Assembly (NCBI GenBank): GCA_023254175.1
Contig: JALQYJ010000030.1
Coordinates: forward strand, 1 to 64,000
Direction: 5' to 3'
DNA length: 64,000 nt
Source: Runella sp.
GTDB taxonomy: Bacteria; Bacteroidota; Bacteroidia; Cytophagales; Spirosomataceae
Position numbers and translations under genes: made by a program. The notes beneath the pieces were generated by a model. It was not told the origin of the DNA. It made no database searches and saw nothing but the letters and a program-made list of their open reading frames with translations. This document shows, piece by piece, positions 1 through 8,976 of this stretch (position 1 is the first letter of the stretch; the number at the start of each line of letters is the position of its first letter).

Positions 1-1143
1 ATTGCGGTCGAGGTTCAGCACCAAAGCTTCTACCTCCTCGCCTACTTTCAGATATTCCGAAGGATTGCGCAGGTGGCTGCTCCAGCTCATTTCACTTACG
101 TGAACCAAACCTTCAACACCTGGCTTGATTTCGATGAATGCACCGTAATCAGCAACAGAAACAACCTTACCGCTTACTTTGGTACCTTCCAAAATATCTG
201 CGGTCAAGTTATCCCATGGGTGAGAAGTCAGTTGCTTCAAGCCCAAAGAAATACGCTTCTTAGTATCATCGTAATCCAAGATTACAACCTGGATGCGATC
301 ATCCAACTTCAACACCTCTTCAGGGTGGTTGATACGACCCCACGAAATATCAGTGATGTGCAACAAACCATCGATACCGCCCAAATCAACGAACACACCG
401 AAAGAAGTCATGTTTTTCACAACACCTTCCAATACCTGTCCTTTTTCCAATTTAGACAAAATCACAGACTTCTGTGCTTCGATATCGTCTTCAATCAACG
501 CTTTGTGTGATACAACCACGTTCTTGTAGATTTCATTGATTTTAACAATTTTGAAATCCATGTTCTTACCTACGTACTGATCGTAGTCACGAACGGGCTT
601 GGTATCAATTTGAGATCCTGGCAAGAACGTATCAAAACTAAACACGTCAACCACCAATCCACCTTTGGTTCTTGAACGCACATAACCAGTAACGATTGCA
701 TCGTTGTTGTGTGCTTCAACAATTTTCTCCCAAGCAGTTTCTTGCAAAGCTTTCTTTCTGCTCAAGATCAATTGACCCATTTTGTCTTCAGCGATGTCTA
801 CGAATACTTCAACTTCATCGCCCAAAGCCAAGTTTGGCACATCACGGAATTCTGTACGTGGCACAAGACCATCACTCTTGAAACCGATGTTTACAACAAC
901 ATCTTTTTCGTTCATACCTACTACGGTACCCTTAACAACTTGTTTTTCAACAACAGGTTGGAAAGTAGAGTTGTAAGCATCTTCAAGACGCTTGCGCTCG
1001 TCGTTAGAATAAGACTCGAAGCCAGCTTCATCAGCGCCCCAGTCAAAATCGTCATGTGCTGCTGCTGCAGCTGTTTTGGTGTTTTTTGCCTTAGAAACTT
1101 CTACGGTTTCTTCAATGGCTTGTTCGTTTTTTTCGTTTGTCAA
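1..1143 (-). CDS. rpsA: 30S ribosomal protein S1, N-terminal part (gene runs off the window)
   Basis: The reverse strand is open from position 1143 to the window edge (381 codons) and is absent from the ORF track because it is truncated. The translation shows successive S1/OB-fold repeats, with tell-tale segments such as GFKSDGLVPRTEF, SFGVFVDLGGIDGLLHITD and DYGAFIEIKPGVEGLVHVSEMSW. Bacteroidota S1 is usually near 600 residues, so roughly the last third is missing. S1 binds mRNA on the 30S subunit and is thought to matter greatly in this phylum, which mostly lacks Shine-Dalgarno leaders. The start chosen is TTG at 1143 (MTNEKNEQ...), because a perfect AAAGGAGG lies 9 nt upstream; no ATG fits. 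The acidic N-terminal tail before the first repeat is normal for this family. Confidence 0.95.
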   Translation of the reverse strand, partial: MTNEKNEQAIEETVEVSKAKNTKTAAAAAHDDFDWGADEAGFESYSNDERKRLEDAYNSTFQPVVEKQVVKGTVVGMNEKDVVVNIGFKSDGLVPRTEFRDVPNLALGDEVEVFVDIAEDKMGQLILSRKKALQETAWEKIVEAHNNDAIVTGYVRSRTKGGLVVDVFSFDTFLPGSQIDTKPVRDYDQYVGKNMDFKIVKINEIYKNVVVSHKALIEDDIEAQKSVILSKLEKGQVLEGVVKNMTSFGVFVDLGGIDGLLHITDISWGRINHPEEVLKLDDRIQVVILDYDDTKKRISLGLKQLTSHPWDNLTADILEGTKVSGKVVSVADYGAFIEIKPGVEGLVHVSEMSWSSHLRNPSEYLKVGEEVEALVLNLDRN

Positions 1144-1152
1144 GAAATAGTT

Positions 1153-1160
1153 CCTCCTTT
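1153..1160 (-). promoter_or_regulatory. Strong Shine-Dalgarno of rpsA
   Basis: The reverse strand reads AAAGGAGG, then 9 nt (AACTATTTC), then TTG. The match to the 16S anti-Shine-Dalgarno is nearly complete and decides the rpsA start. Such strong sites are uncommon in Bacteroidota, where leaders are usually A-rich and lack this motif. Confidence 0.8.
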
Positions 1161-1170
1161 GATCGAGCGG

Positions 1171-1178
1171 CAAAATTA
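1171..1178 (-). promoter_or_regulatory. Candidate -7 element for rpsA
   Basis: The reverse strand reads TAATTTTG, an exact match to the Bacteroidota -7 consensus TAnnTTTG, about 28 nt before the TTG start. That would give a short leader just long enough to contain the Shine-Dalgarno. No clear TTG (-33) element was found at the usual distance, so this is only a candidate. Confidence 0.4.
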
Positions 1179-1311
1179 ATGAAATAATGTTGATTATTCC
1201 GATAAAATGGCATATTTTGTAATATTCGCAAATACTAATTGCATTCCTACCCCATTTTTTCACAATTCGCAAACATTCAATTCGAAAATTCTTGTAGGTT
1301 TGCCAATAGGT

Positions 1312-4128
1312 ATGGCAAAATCAGTTTCAAACGCGCATCAAACAGCTTCACCGGCAACGCCGAGCGCAGCAACCCTTCTCTCATTTGAAGCATTCCAACA
1401 ATCGTTTTCAACCCTTGTGGCCCATCGCACTGAGGCGCAATCACCTGCCCCTTGCTATCTAATATACACAGGCAATCAATCGCCCAAACCCTCCGAATAC
1501 CAATCCCATGAGTCATTCGTGGCCAATAGCTCAGCAGGCGCTTATGTCGTTGGGAAACCCAAACCCGCCAAAAGTGCTATCCAAGAAGCCCTAACCGGAT
1601 TTAACGAATCAGACATACAATGTAAGTGGATTCTTCTAAACACAAGCGCCATTGCCAAACTCCAGAGCGACAAAGCCCAGTTCAATACCCTATTTGAATT
1701 GGCCTACTCCTTGGAAAAAAGCAACCTTCCTACCCAACTGGCCGAACTCAACGTAAATAGCACGCCTACTTCACTGAGCGCATTGCTGAAAATCCGTTGG
1801 ACCGCCGCCATCAACTACTACATCAAAGCAAACAAAAACATTCATCGATGGGCATTCATGCTGCTATCTGTTTTTGCCGTGATTTTCATGACCCAAATGA
1901 GCAAAACCGCTTCCATCTCTGGCGATGAATTCACCCAATATACTTACTCTAAACTCATTGCAAACTACTACCTCGATCCGGTGGGCATGGCCATCCCCAT
2001 AGACACCAACGAACTCAAAGGTCAGCGTATGCCTACACTCGCCAAAGCACTGCCTGAAATGGGCTCTGACTTGGCAACGATCAAAGACCCAGATCGTATC
2101 ATGCACGTGTATGGTTCTAGCTTCGATACCTTCACCACAATCCTCGGCCATTGGATGGGTACCGAAGACCCCATGGGATTCAGGCACTGGTGGAATGCAA
2201 TTTTTGGATTCTTGGCGATTTTTTACACCGCCCTTGTCGTCAAATTCCTCACCAAAGGCAGTTGGCTGTACGCTTGGGTATCACTCATTGTGATGCTCTT
2301 TATGCCTCGCTTCTTCGGCGAAGCCATGAATAACCCCAAAGACGTACCCTTTGCCCTCGGTTACATCATGAGCTTGTATTATGCCCTTAAATTATTCAAA
2401 AGCGGTAGCAAACCCGCTTGGAACAACATCGTTGGATTGGTATTCGGCACAGCATTGGGCATAAGTGTCAGAATTGGTGGATTGCTTAGCGTTGCGATTT
2501 TCATCATGTACGCCGGCTTGAAATACATTGAGAAAATTGGACTACCCGCATTTTTGTCATTCAAATGGAAAGGATTTTCTTCTACAGCGATTTTCTTGGT
2601 TGCGCTGGGATTAGCCGCCTACATTTTGGGTATTGTTGTTTGGCCATACGGTTGGACAGACCCCATCAACAACCCATTAGAATCGTTGAAAGAGTTCACG
2701 AATTACTCGGTTTCCTTGCGACAGTTGTTTGAAGGCAAATTGTATGATTCAGATCTTTTGCCACTGTATTACCTGAGGAAATACTTGATCATCACCACCC
2801 CATTGGCTGTGATGTTTGGGATCGGTTTATTTGCCATGTTGTTGTACCCCAACCGCAAACAATTCAACAATGAAATCTTCTTGATTCTCTTCGCTGCCAT
2901 TTTCCCTGTGGTGTACATTTACATTCAAAAATCTCAAGTTTATGGCGGAATCCGTCAGATCCTGTTCACACTGCCTTGCTTTGTGGGCATTGCATTTGTT
3001 GGCTACCACTGGCTTGATGCCTACCTATCAAAAATCAATGTAAAACTCAAAGGCGCAATTCTGGGTTTGGTTTTGTTGGGCACCGCCTTACCCGCAAAAT
3101 TCGTATTGGCCAATCATCCCGTGAGCTATTCGTACTTTAACGAACTTCAAGGTGGCACCAAAGCGGCTTATGGAGAATACGAAATGGACTATTACTTGGC
3201 CAGTTTGCGTCCCGCCACCGAATGGTTCCTGAAAAACGTTGCAGAAAAGAATCCCAACAAGCAATACGAAGTCCTTTCGTACGGTATGGATCATGTAAAA
3301 TACTATTGTCGCAACCAAAAGAATGTTCACGTTGGCTACACGCGCTTCGATGACCGCAGTGCTAAAAAATGGGATTACTGCATTTTCTACAATGCCTATT
3401 TTGATAAATCCCGACTCAATTCGGGAGAATTCCCTCCCAAAGGCACCGTGTATCAACAAATGGTGGATGGCGTACCCGCTGGCATTGTCATCGAACGTCC
3501 GATATCATCGCCCGATGGCAGTTTGGATGATTACGAAGGCATCAAAGCCATTGAAAAAGATACCGCCTTTGCTCGTGGCATTGACTTGTTGAAGCGCTAC
3601 GCACAGGCCGACCCAAATCGCTCGGAAATACATTTTTACTTGTCTACTGCCTATGCCAATTTGGGACAGCTTGACGATGCCATTCGTTCTGCAGAAACCG
3701 CAAGAAAATACTATCCAGAGCACTCTAGAAGTTGCTTCGCCCTGCACCAATATTACGTTTCCAAAAAGGAATACGACAAAGCCATTCAGGTTATGTCGGA
3801 ATTCATCGTATCACGTCCTCGCGATGGCGAAGGATATGTAATGAAAGCCCAGGCGCAATTGATGAAGGGCGATGCTGTATCAGGGTTAAACACACTCCAA
3901 GAAGCGGTTGCGGTGAATCCGATGGACTATCGCGTCTACGGTTTGGGTGCTCAGGCCTATCAAATGCGAAAAGATGTAACAAATTACAACCTTTGGGTGC
4001 AAGCAGCACAAATTGGCACAGCGAAAACGCAGATTGATTTCCAGATGGGTGTAGAAGCGATCATGACGATTTTCGAATCCATCACAGGAACTCCATTAGA
4101 CACGAAGAAATACGGACTAGAAAATTAA
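1312..4128 (+). CDS. GT-C type membrane glycosyltransferase with C-terminal TPR repeats
   Basis: Integral membrane protein of about 938 residues with four parts: a soluble N-terminal stretch of about 180 residues, a first membrane helix (WAFMLLSVFAVIFM), a multi-helix core, and a soluble C-terminus with TPR-like helices (about residues 790-930; e.g. AIRSAETARKYYPEHSRSC). The SGDE motif just after the first helix and the NPKDVPFA loop resemble GT39/GT83-like lipid-linked sugar transferases, where an acidic residue in the first extracytoplasmic loop is catalytic. The acceptor and donor are unknown. The ORF track starts at 1207, but that start gives a poor N-terminus close to the rpsA promoter, so ATG 1312 (MAKSV...) is preferred. 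It is divergent from rpsA and its stop overlaps the convergent acyltransferase by 4 nt. Confidence 0.7.
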   Translation: MAKSVSNAHQTASPATPSAATLLSFEAFQQSFSTLVAHRTEAQSPAPCYLIYTGNQSPKPSEYQSHESFVANSSAGAYVVGKPKPAKSAIQEALTGFNESDIQCKWILLNTSAIAKLQSDKAQFNTLFELAYSLEKSNLPTQLAELNVNSTPTSLSALLKIRWTAAINYYIKANKNIHRWAFMLLSVFAVIFMTQMSKTASISGDEFTQYTYSKLIANYYLDPVGMAIPIDTNELKGQRMPTLAKALPEMGSDLATIKDPDRIMHVYGSSFDTFTTILGHWMGTEDPMGFRHWWNAIFGFLAIFYTALVVKFLTKGSWLYAWVSLIVMLFMPRFFGEAMNNPKDVPFALGYIMSLYYALKLFKSGSKPAWNNIVGLVFGTALGISVRIGGLLSVAIFIMYAGLKYIEKIGLPAFLSFKWKGFSSTAIFLVALGLAAYILGIVVWPYGWTDPINNPLESLKEFTNYSVSLRQLFEGKLYDSDLLPLYYLRKYLIITTPLAVMFGIGLFAMLLYPNRKQFNNEIFLILFAAIFPVVYIYIQKSQVYGGIRQILFTLPCFVGIAFVGYHWLDAYLSKINVKLKGAILGLVLLGTALPAKFVLANHPVSYSYFNELQGGTKAAYGEYEMDYYLASLRPATEWFLKNVAEKNPNKQYEVLSYGMDHVKYYCRNQKNVHVGYTRFDDRSAKKWDYCIFYNAYFDKSRLNSGEFPPKGTVYQQMVDGVPAGIVIERPISSPDGSLDDYEGIKAIEKDTAFARGIDLLKRYAQADPNRSEIHFYLSTAYANLGQLDDAIRSAETARKYYPEHSRSCFALHQYYVSKKEYDKAIQVMSEFIVSRPRDGEGYVMKAQAQLMKGDAVSGLNTLQEAVAVNPMDYRVYGLGAQAYQMRKDVTNYNLWVQAAQIGTAKTQIDFQMGVEAIMTIFESITGTPLDTKKYGLEN

Positions 4129-5036
4129 GCGGGGCGCTTGTGTTTCCAGCGGCGATGACTCCACAACCAAATGTGGGGTTGTTGCTGAATTTCTCGCTCG
4201 GTATGCTCAGCAATTAAGCGGGTAATTTCTCCATCGGGCATACTTGAGGGATCCAAACACAAGGGTACCGTTTTGGCTTCGTAATAGCCGCGCTTTACTT
4301 TGGTGCTAGACAAATAGTACAATGGCATATTGAGTTTCTTGGCGATCTTTTCCGGCCCCATCATAAACGGGGTATCTTGATGCAAGAAATTTGTCCAATA
4401 GGCCCCTTTGCCTGAACTCGGATTTTGATCCCCAATAAATGCATTCACTGTTACCACAGCTTTGTTGGCGTCTAACACCCTGAGCGTTTGTTCCATTGGA
4501 ATTGGATTTGCGCCAAATTTGCTGCGAATGGCATACATCCAGCGATCAAAACCACTGTTTGATAACGATTTATAGATACACTGAACGCGTTGTTGACAAA
4601 CGATTTGCGACATCAAACAAATCCATTCCCAGTTACCGCAATGGCTCATAACGATGATGGCACTTTGGTTGTTCTGGTACAAGTCATCGTAGTGATGTTG
4701 GTCTATGTTCAGCATTCTGCGTTTCATGGCTGATTCTGAGATCGACATGCCTTTGATGGTTTCAACAAACAGATCACCCAAATGCTTGTAGAAGTCGCGC
4801 TCAATTTCCAACCTTTCGCCAAGTGATTTTTCAGGAAACGACCGTGCGATGTTATCGCGAACTACTTTTACGCGATATCCAATCAACCTGTAAAGTATAA
4901 ATCGAAGTCCGTCTGAAATCAAATACAACAACCAAAAGGGCAACATACTAACCAATTTCAACCAGGGCCAAACCAAGATTGAAAAGATTCGACTCCCTTT
5001 GGGCATGGGTGTCCGTTTCATGGTTAGCAACTGCAT
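4125..5036 (-). CDS. LpxL/HtrB-family lysophospholipid (lipid A) acyltransferase
   Basis: A 303-residue protein with an N-terminal membrane segment (ILVWPWLKLVSMLPFWLLYLI) and the family HX4(D/E) catalytic motif seen as HCGNWE at roughly residues 133-138. Proteins of this family transfer a secondary acyl chain to lipid A precursors, or ornithine/other lipids, at the inner face of the cytoplasmic membrane. Length matches the family (290-310). The start overlaps the stop of the upstream M42 peptidase by 1 nt (TGATG), which suggests co-transcription and translational coupling; MKRTP five codons later is an alternative start. Substrate cannot be assigned from sequence alone. Confidence 0.85.
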   Translation of the reverse strand: MQLLTMKRTPMPKGSRIFSILVWPWLKLVSMLPFWLLYLISDGLRFILYRLIGYRVKVVRDNIARSFPEKSLGERLEIERDFYKHLGDLFVETIKGMSISESAMKRRMLNIDQHHYDDLYQNNQSAIIVMSHCGNWEWICLMSQIVCQQRVQCIYKSLSNSGFDRWMYAIRSKFGANPIPMEQTLRVLDANKAVVTVNAFIGDQNPSSGKGAYWTNFLHQDTPFMMGPEKIAKKLNMPLYYLSSTKVKRGYYEAKTVPLCLDPSSMPDGEITRLIAEHTEREIQQQPHIWLWSHRRWKHKRPA

Positions 5037-6121
5037 CAGATATAATTGAAGGTTTGTCCTGCCTGCAGCTTCTTCACGGTATGATACATCAATTGGATGC
5101 AGCTGTTCACATCATCCATATGCACTGTTTCAACGGTGGTATGCATATACTTCAAGGGTAGCGATATGAGTGCTGAGGCCACGCCCATACCAGAATAAGC
5201 GAAAGAATCGGTATCGGTACCTGTACTGCGACTCACGGCATTGCGTTGAATGGCAATTTCCTGGGCCTTGGCAACGCCAATAATCGTTTGAAGTAAGTTG
5301 TTCTGTACGGCAGGTCCGTAGGTTACCACGGCCCCTTTACCACATTTGCAATCGCCCTGTTGTTTTTTATTGTACAACGGTGAGCAAGTATCATGGGTAA
5401 CATCGGTAACAATGGCCACATCGGGCTGTAAGCGTCGTGAAATCATCTCTGCGCCACGGAGTCCAATTTCTTCTTGAACACTGTTCACCAAATACACCGT
5501 AAATGGCAATGAATCCTTGTTTTCGTTGAGTTGACGGGCCACTTCTGCAATCATGAATCCACCCATGCGGTTATCAAGGGCACGACCTACCAGGTGGGTT
5601 TCATTCAACCAAAAGCAATCGGCTTCAAAGACGGCTACGGCACCCACATGAACACCCAGGGCTTCCACTTCTGCTTTGTTGCTACAGCCGAGGTCGATGA
5701 AAATATTCTCTTGTTTGGTTTCAGGATTTTTATCGGCGCGGACGTGAATCGCGGGCCAGCCAAAGACCCCTTTCACGACATTGCCATTTTCACAATGGAT
5801 GTTGCAACGCATAGACGGTGCGATTTGAAAATCGGAGCCCCCGTTTCTGATGACGTAGATATAGCCGTCTTCGGAGATATAGTTCACAAACCAAGAAATC
5901 TCATCCGCATGGGCTTCCAACACTACTTTGTAAGGCATGCCTGGATTGATGACGCCCACGGCAGTTCCGTAGGTATCCACAAAGGTTTCTTGCACGTATG
6001 GCTTGATGTAATCCAACCAAATGGACTGTCCGGAATGTTCAAATCCAGTGGGACTTACGTTATTCAAATAGGTTTCAAGAAAGGCTTTTGATTCAGGTCT
6101 CATGGTTGCGAAGTTATTCAA
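5036..6121 (-). CDS. M42 family metallo-aminopeptidase
   Basis: A 361-residue cytosolic peptidase of the M42 (glutamyl aminopeptidase / former endoglucanase M) family. Visible metal and catalytic motifs in order: EAHADEISW (His ligand, about residue 71), RALDNRMGG (bridging Asp), VQEEIGLRGA (catalytic Glu pair), VTDVTHD (Asp ligand) and a C-terminal HTTVETVHMDD (His ligand). All the expected di-zinc residues are present, so the enzyme should be active. Members form large dodecameric shells that trim peptides. The first of two genes in an apparent operon with the LpxL-like acyltransferase. ATG 6103 (MRPESK) is an alternative start. Confidence 0.9.
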   Translation of the reverse strand: MNNFATMRPESKAFLETYLNNVSPTGFEHSGQSIWLDYIKPYVQETFVDTYGTAVGVINPGMPYKVVLEAHADEISWFVNYISEDGYIYVIRNGGSDFQIAPSMRCNIHCENGNVVKGVFGWPAIHVRADKNPETKQENIFIDLGCSNKAEVEALGVHVGAVAVFEADCFWLNETHLVGRALDNRMGGFMIAEVARQLNENKDSLPFTVYLVNSVQEEIGLRGAEMISRRLQPDVAIVTDVTHDTCSPLYNKKQQGDCKCGKGAVVTYGPAVQNNLLQTIIGVAKAQEIAIQRNAVSRSTGTDTDSFAYSGMGVASALISLPLKYMHTTVETVHMDDVNSCIQLMYHTVKKLQAGQTFNYI

Positions 6122-6265
6122 AGTTCACAAATAGCATCGCACAAGTAATCGACAAAATTATTCGCAAGAGAATCTAGAATCTAAAGTTATAGGAAGCAAA
6201 AATCTACCATTTGACACTATTCAATTGTAAGGCAACACAATTTTATAGTTCATGGTCTAACCCAT

Positions 6266-7882
6266 ATGGGGTTGGTAAAAAAGTTCATCGGGGGATTCGT
6301 TGCTGTATTATTGGGTTTGTTATCAAACTCCAATGCTCAATCGCTTCAAATTGAATACGATGACACGTTGAATTGCTCTTTAGACTCCAACCATTTCTAT
6401 AGCCATGAAATTGCCAAAAGTCATTATTGGCATCCCGTAGAAACATGGACACAGGATTCCAATTTTCTAAAGAATCCAATTCCGAAATTTGATTACATCG
6501 AATATGATGGCGGTTCCGAACAATTTGCCGTAGCAGAGGACTCCGGTGACATTTTTATTTTTCTATCTTACCCATGTCATGGGTTATTTCGATACAAATA
6601 CAACAAGAGTTTCAATTCAAAGCCACAAATAACATATCTGGGATATTTAGATAGGAAGTTGTTGGGATGCGTTAGCAGTGTTCACGTATTCAAAGAAAAC
6701 AACGAGTGGTTTGGTTTGGCATTCATTGCTGGAACCAATTTTAGATCGAGAATTGTGCGGTTGGAATTTGGAAAATCTTTAAACAATACGCCCATAGCCG
6801 ATGAAATCATGATTTACAATGGAGGCCAATTGTCTAATCAGATTTATTTCAATCGAATTAATGGCACCCTATTCGGATATGCAGTGGATCGATTCACCAA
6901 TGGTTTTACTCAAATTAATTTTGGAAATTCAATACGGAATACGCCAACATTTAACATCATCAAAGTTCCATATAAACGATCTCAATTCCGGGCATTCACG
7001 ATGGGTATGGATGCATCAGGAAATCATTGGATCCTGGCTCCTACCATTAATTCTGGTAATTTCATTTTGGTTAAATTTGGTCAAGATCCATTAAATACAA
7101 ACCCAATCATTGATTCCATTGGTATGTTTGGCATTGGCGGGGGCGATTACTTAGGAATCACTTCGTATACAGTTAACGGCAAAACCTTCGTTTGGTTAAA
7201 CAACGCAAACAACCGACAGAACTTCTTTTATTTCGGCAATGGCATCTACAAACCACCTACAGTGGTGAAACCCCTCGGCAACCCCTACAATCCCATCATC
7301 TGGGAATATGGATATATGTCGCCCTGCTTTAGATTCAATGATTCACTCTACTCTCTCTTTATTTCTAATTATGAAGGTCTTATTTTGATGAAATATTCCA
7401 CAAATACCGAGGAATATCATCAATCATTGAATGCTAATTTTCATGATAGAAACAGCACGCAGTTATCGCTTAAATACCAAAAAAACATCCCAAATATGGA
7501 GCAAAAGGTATTGCGGTATGTGATCAACGAAGGACAATCAGATCAACGAGACACCCTAATTTCTGTAACCATTAAACCCTGCCCTGAAAATCCAAATTGT
7601 GAATTTTGGGTGCCCGACGCTTTCAGTCCAGACAACAATGGCAGGAATGATGTTTTTCAATTCAAAAGCGACTGCTTGATCAATCATGTTGTGTTGTCAA
7701 TTTATGACCGATGGGGACAGCGAATTCATCAATCTCAAGGTGAAAACCCGACCTGGGATGGCAAGATTGCCGGCGTTGACTGTCCGGAAGGCATATATGC
7801 CTACAGCTTTGATTTTGATTACAATTATGCTTCAGACAAAGAACAAAAGAGCGGCTCCTTGCTATTGATTCGGAAATATTAA
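6266..7882 (+). CDS. Secreted protein with T9SS type B (gliding-motility-associated) C-terminal domain
   Basis: A 538-residue exported protein. N-terminal signal peptide (KKFIGGFVAVLLGLLSNSNAQ), then a repetitive beta-rich body in which segments such as NNTPIADEIM, RNTPTFNIIK and LNTNPIIDSI recur, suggesting a propeller built of similar blades. The C-terminus has the hallmark of type B sorting domains: VPDAFSPDNNGRNDVF, then IYDRWGQRI, then WDGK...CPEGIYAYSF. Such domains send proteins through the type IX secretion system, often with SprF-type partner proteins; none is seen nearby. The AT-rich body differs from its neighbours. The function of the body is not recognised. Divergent from the M42 gene. 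Confidence 0.85.
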   Translation: MGLVKKFIGGFVAVLLGLLSNSNAQSLQIEYDDTLNCSLDSNHFYSHEIAKSHYWHPVETWTQDSNFLKNPIPKFDYIEYDGGSEQFAVAEDSGDIFIFLSYPCHGLFRYKYNKSFNSKPQITYLGYLDRKLLGCVSSVHVFKENNEWFGLAFIAGTNFRSRIVRLEFGKSLNNTPIADEIMIYNGGQLSNQIYFNRINGTLFGYAVDRFTNGFTQINFGNSIRNTPTFNIIKVPYKRSQFRAFTMGMDASGNHWILAPTINSGNFILVKFGQDPLNTNPIIDSIGMFGIGGGDYLGITSYTVNGKTFVWLNNANNRQNFFYFGNGIYKPPTVVKPLGNPYNPIIWEYGYMSPCFRFNDSLYSLFISNYEGLILMKYSTNTEEYHQSLNANFHDRNSTQLSLKYQKNIPNMEQKVLRYVINEGQSDQRDTLISVTIKPCPENPNCEFWVPDAFSPDNNGRNDVFQFKSDCLINHVVLSIYDRWGQRIHQSQGENPTWDGKIAGVDCPEGIYAYSFDFDYNYASDKEQKSGSLLLIRKY

Positions 7883-7990
7883 ATTCACAACCCAAATCAT
7901 CAAAAGACCTTTTGACAATTTAAGGTTTGAGATAATCTACAATCACGCCAATCATCATCGAACAGTCGAGTAAACACTGACTTTTGAGCA

Positions 7991-8021
7991 TAAAAAAAGC
8001 CCCGAATTTCTTCGAGGCTTT
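7991..8021 (-). terminator. Rho-independent terminator after tRNA-Val
   Basis: The reverse strand shows AAAAGCCTCGAA, a GAAA loop, TTCGGGGCTTTT followed by further T residues, directly after the tRNA CCA end. The flanking A/T tracts could also let it act on the converging plus-strand gene. Confidence 0.75.
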
Positions 8022-8099
8022 TGGTGGGAGTTGAGGGATTCGAACCCCCGACCCTCTGCTTGTAAGGCAGATGCTCTGAACCAGCTGAGCTAAACTCCC
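8022..8099 (-). tRNA. tRNA-Val (anticodon UAC)
   Basis: The reverse strand begins GGGAGTT (acceptor 5' arm) and ends AACTCCC A CCA. It contains the D-arm TTAGCTCAGCTGGTTCAGAG, an anticodon stem-loop CTGCC TTACAAG GCAG-type with TAC as the anticodon, and a T-arm GGGGGTTCGAATCCC. Folding is canonical and CCA is encoded. It is followed at once by an intrinsic terminator. No other tRNA was seen in the window. Confidence 0.95.
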
Positions 8100-8170
8100 G
8101 ATGCCGTTTTTTAGCTAATTCGGGCTGCAAATATGTGCGATTTAATTTCTTTGGTCAAGCTTTTTTTTAA

Positions 8171-8923
8171 TTATTTTCTAAAAATTATTGTGGGCGCTGA
8201 CTGTGAAGAGGCATAAATCGTTAAGTCTGCGATAGTTACGCGTGCGGGTGCATTTACAGCATAAACGATTGCATCTGCAATATCTTGGGCTAAAAGTGGG
8301 TCAAAACCTTCGTATACTTTTGATGCCCTGGCTTCGTCACCTTTAAATCGCACCAATGAAAATTCAGTTTCTACGGCACCAGGAGCAATGTTCGTTACTT
8401 TAATACCGTATTGAGTCAAATCGAGACGCATTCCTTCACTGATAGCTTCAACCGCTTTTTTGGACGCACAATACACCGCCCCGTTGGCGTAGGTTTGCTT
8501 ACCTGCGACAGAACTCAAATTCACAATATGGCCTTTTCCACGCTCAATCATTCCTTCTATAACAGCTTTTGAGACATACAATAACCCTTGTACATTTCCG
8601 TCAATCATAGCATCCCAGTCAGCTATATCTCCCTCATGAATAGGTGATAACCCATGGGCATTTCCTGCATTATTTACCAGTATATCAATACTTTTCCATT
8701 CTGGCGACAATGAATTAATAGCCTCGATTACTTCTTGGTAATTGCGGACGTCAAAAATCAATACCGTTATTTGCACCAACTTACCAAGGCTTTGTGCTAG
8801 TTCTTCTAAACGTTCTTGGCGGCGGCCACACAAAATGAGGTCGATTCCAATAGCTGCAAACGCCTCTGCGGTGGCTTTCCCAATCCCAGATGAGGCGCCC
8901 GTAATTAAGGCAATACGAGACAT
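8171..8923 (-). CDS. Short-chain dehydrogenase/reductase (YdfG-like)
   Basis: A 250-residue classical SDR. Motifs in order: TGASSGIGKA (cofactor-binding glycine motif), NNAGNAHG, NLSSVAG (catalytic Ser) and YCASKKAVE (catalytic Tyr and Lys). The CGRRQERL segment with an Arg after the second strand favours NADP. The closest recognisable group is YdfG, NADP-dependent 3-hydroxy acid (serine) dehydrogenase; the pattern of a 250-residue protein ending in a short IIFRK tail fits. All catalytic residues are intact, unlike the SDR remnant at 15.6-16.2 kb. Stands alone between tRNA-Val and a small lipoprotein gene on the same strand. Confidence 0.88.
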   Translation of the reverse strand: MSRIALITGASSGIGKATAEAFAAIGIDLILCGRRQERLEELAQSLGKLVQITVLIFDVRNYQEVIEAINSLSPEWKSIDILVNNAGNAHGLSPIHEGDIADWDAMIDGNVQGLLYVSKAVIEGMIERGKGHIVNLSSVAGKQTYANGAVYCASKKAVEAISEGMRLDLTQYGIKVTNIAPGAVETEFSLVRFKGDEARASKVYEGFDPLLAQDIADAIVYAVNAPARVTIADLTIYASSQSAPTIIFRK

Positions 8924-8976
8924 AAATAGTTGATTTAAGTGTTAACTAATTAACTTTAAATATATCACTCGATAAG

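Noticed and set aside
73-529. Plus-strand ORFs (145 and 78 aa)
   Set aside because: They are antisense shadows of rpsA, whose S1 repeats are plainly coded on the minus strand.
1864-2187. Minus-strand 107-aa ORF
   Set aside because: Shadow of the GT-C glycosyltransferase; no signal peptide, motif or start context.
5531-6091. Plus-strand 186-aa ORF
   Set aside because: Antisense to the M42 peptidase, which has every catalytic motif in the other frame.
8022-8099. tRNA-Val as an integration site
   Set aside because: No integrase and no repeated tRNA 3' end were seen nearby; the flanks look like ordinary chromosome.
7900-8130. Minus-strand 76-aa ORF
   Set aside because: It crosses tRNA-Val and its terminator; the peptide is translated tRNA sequence.
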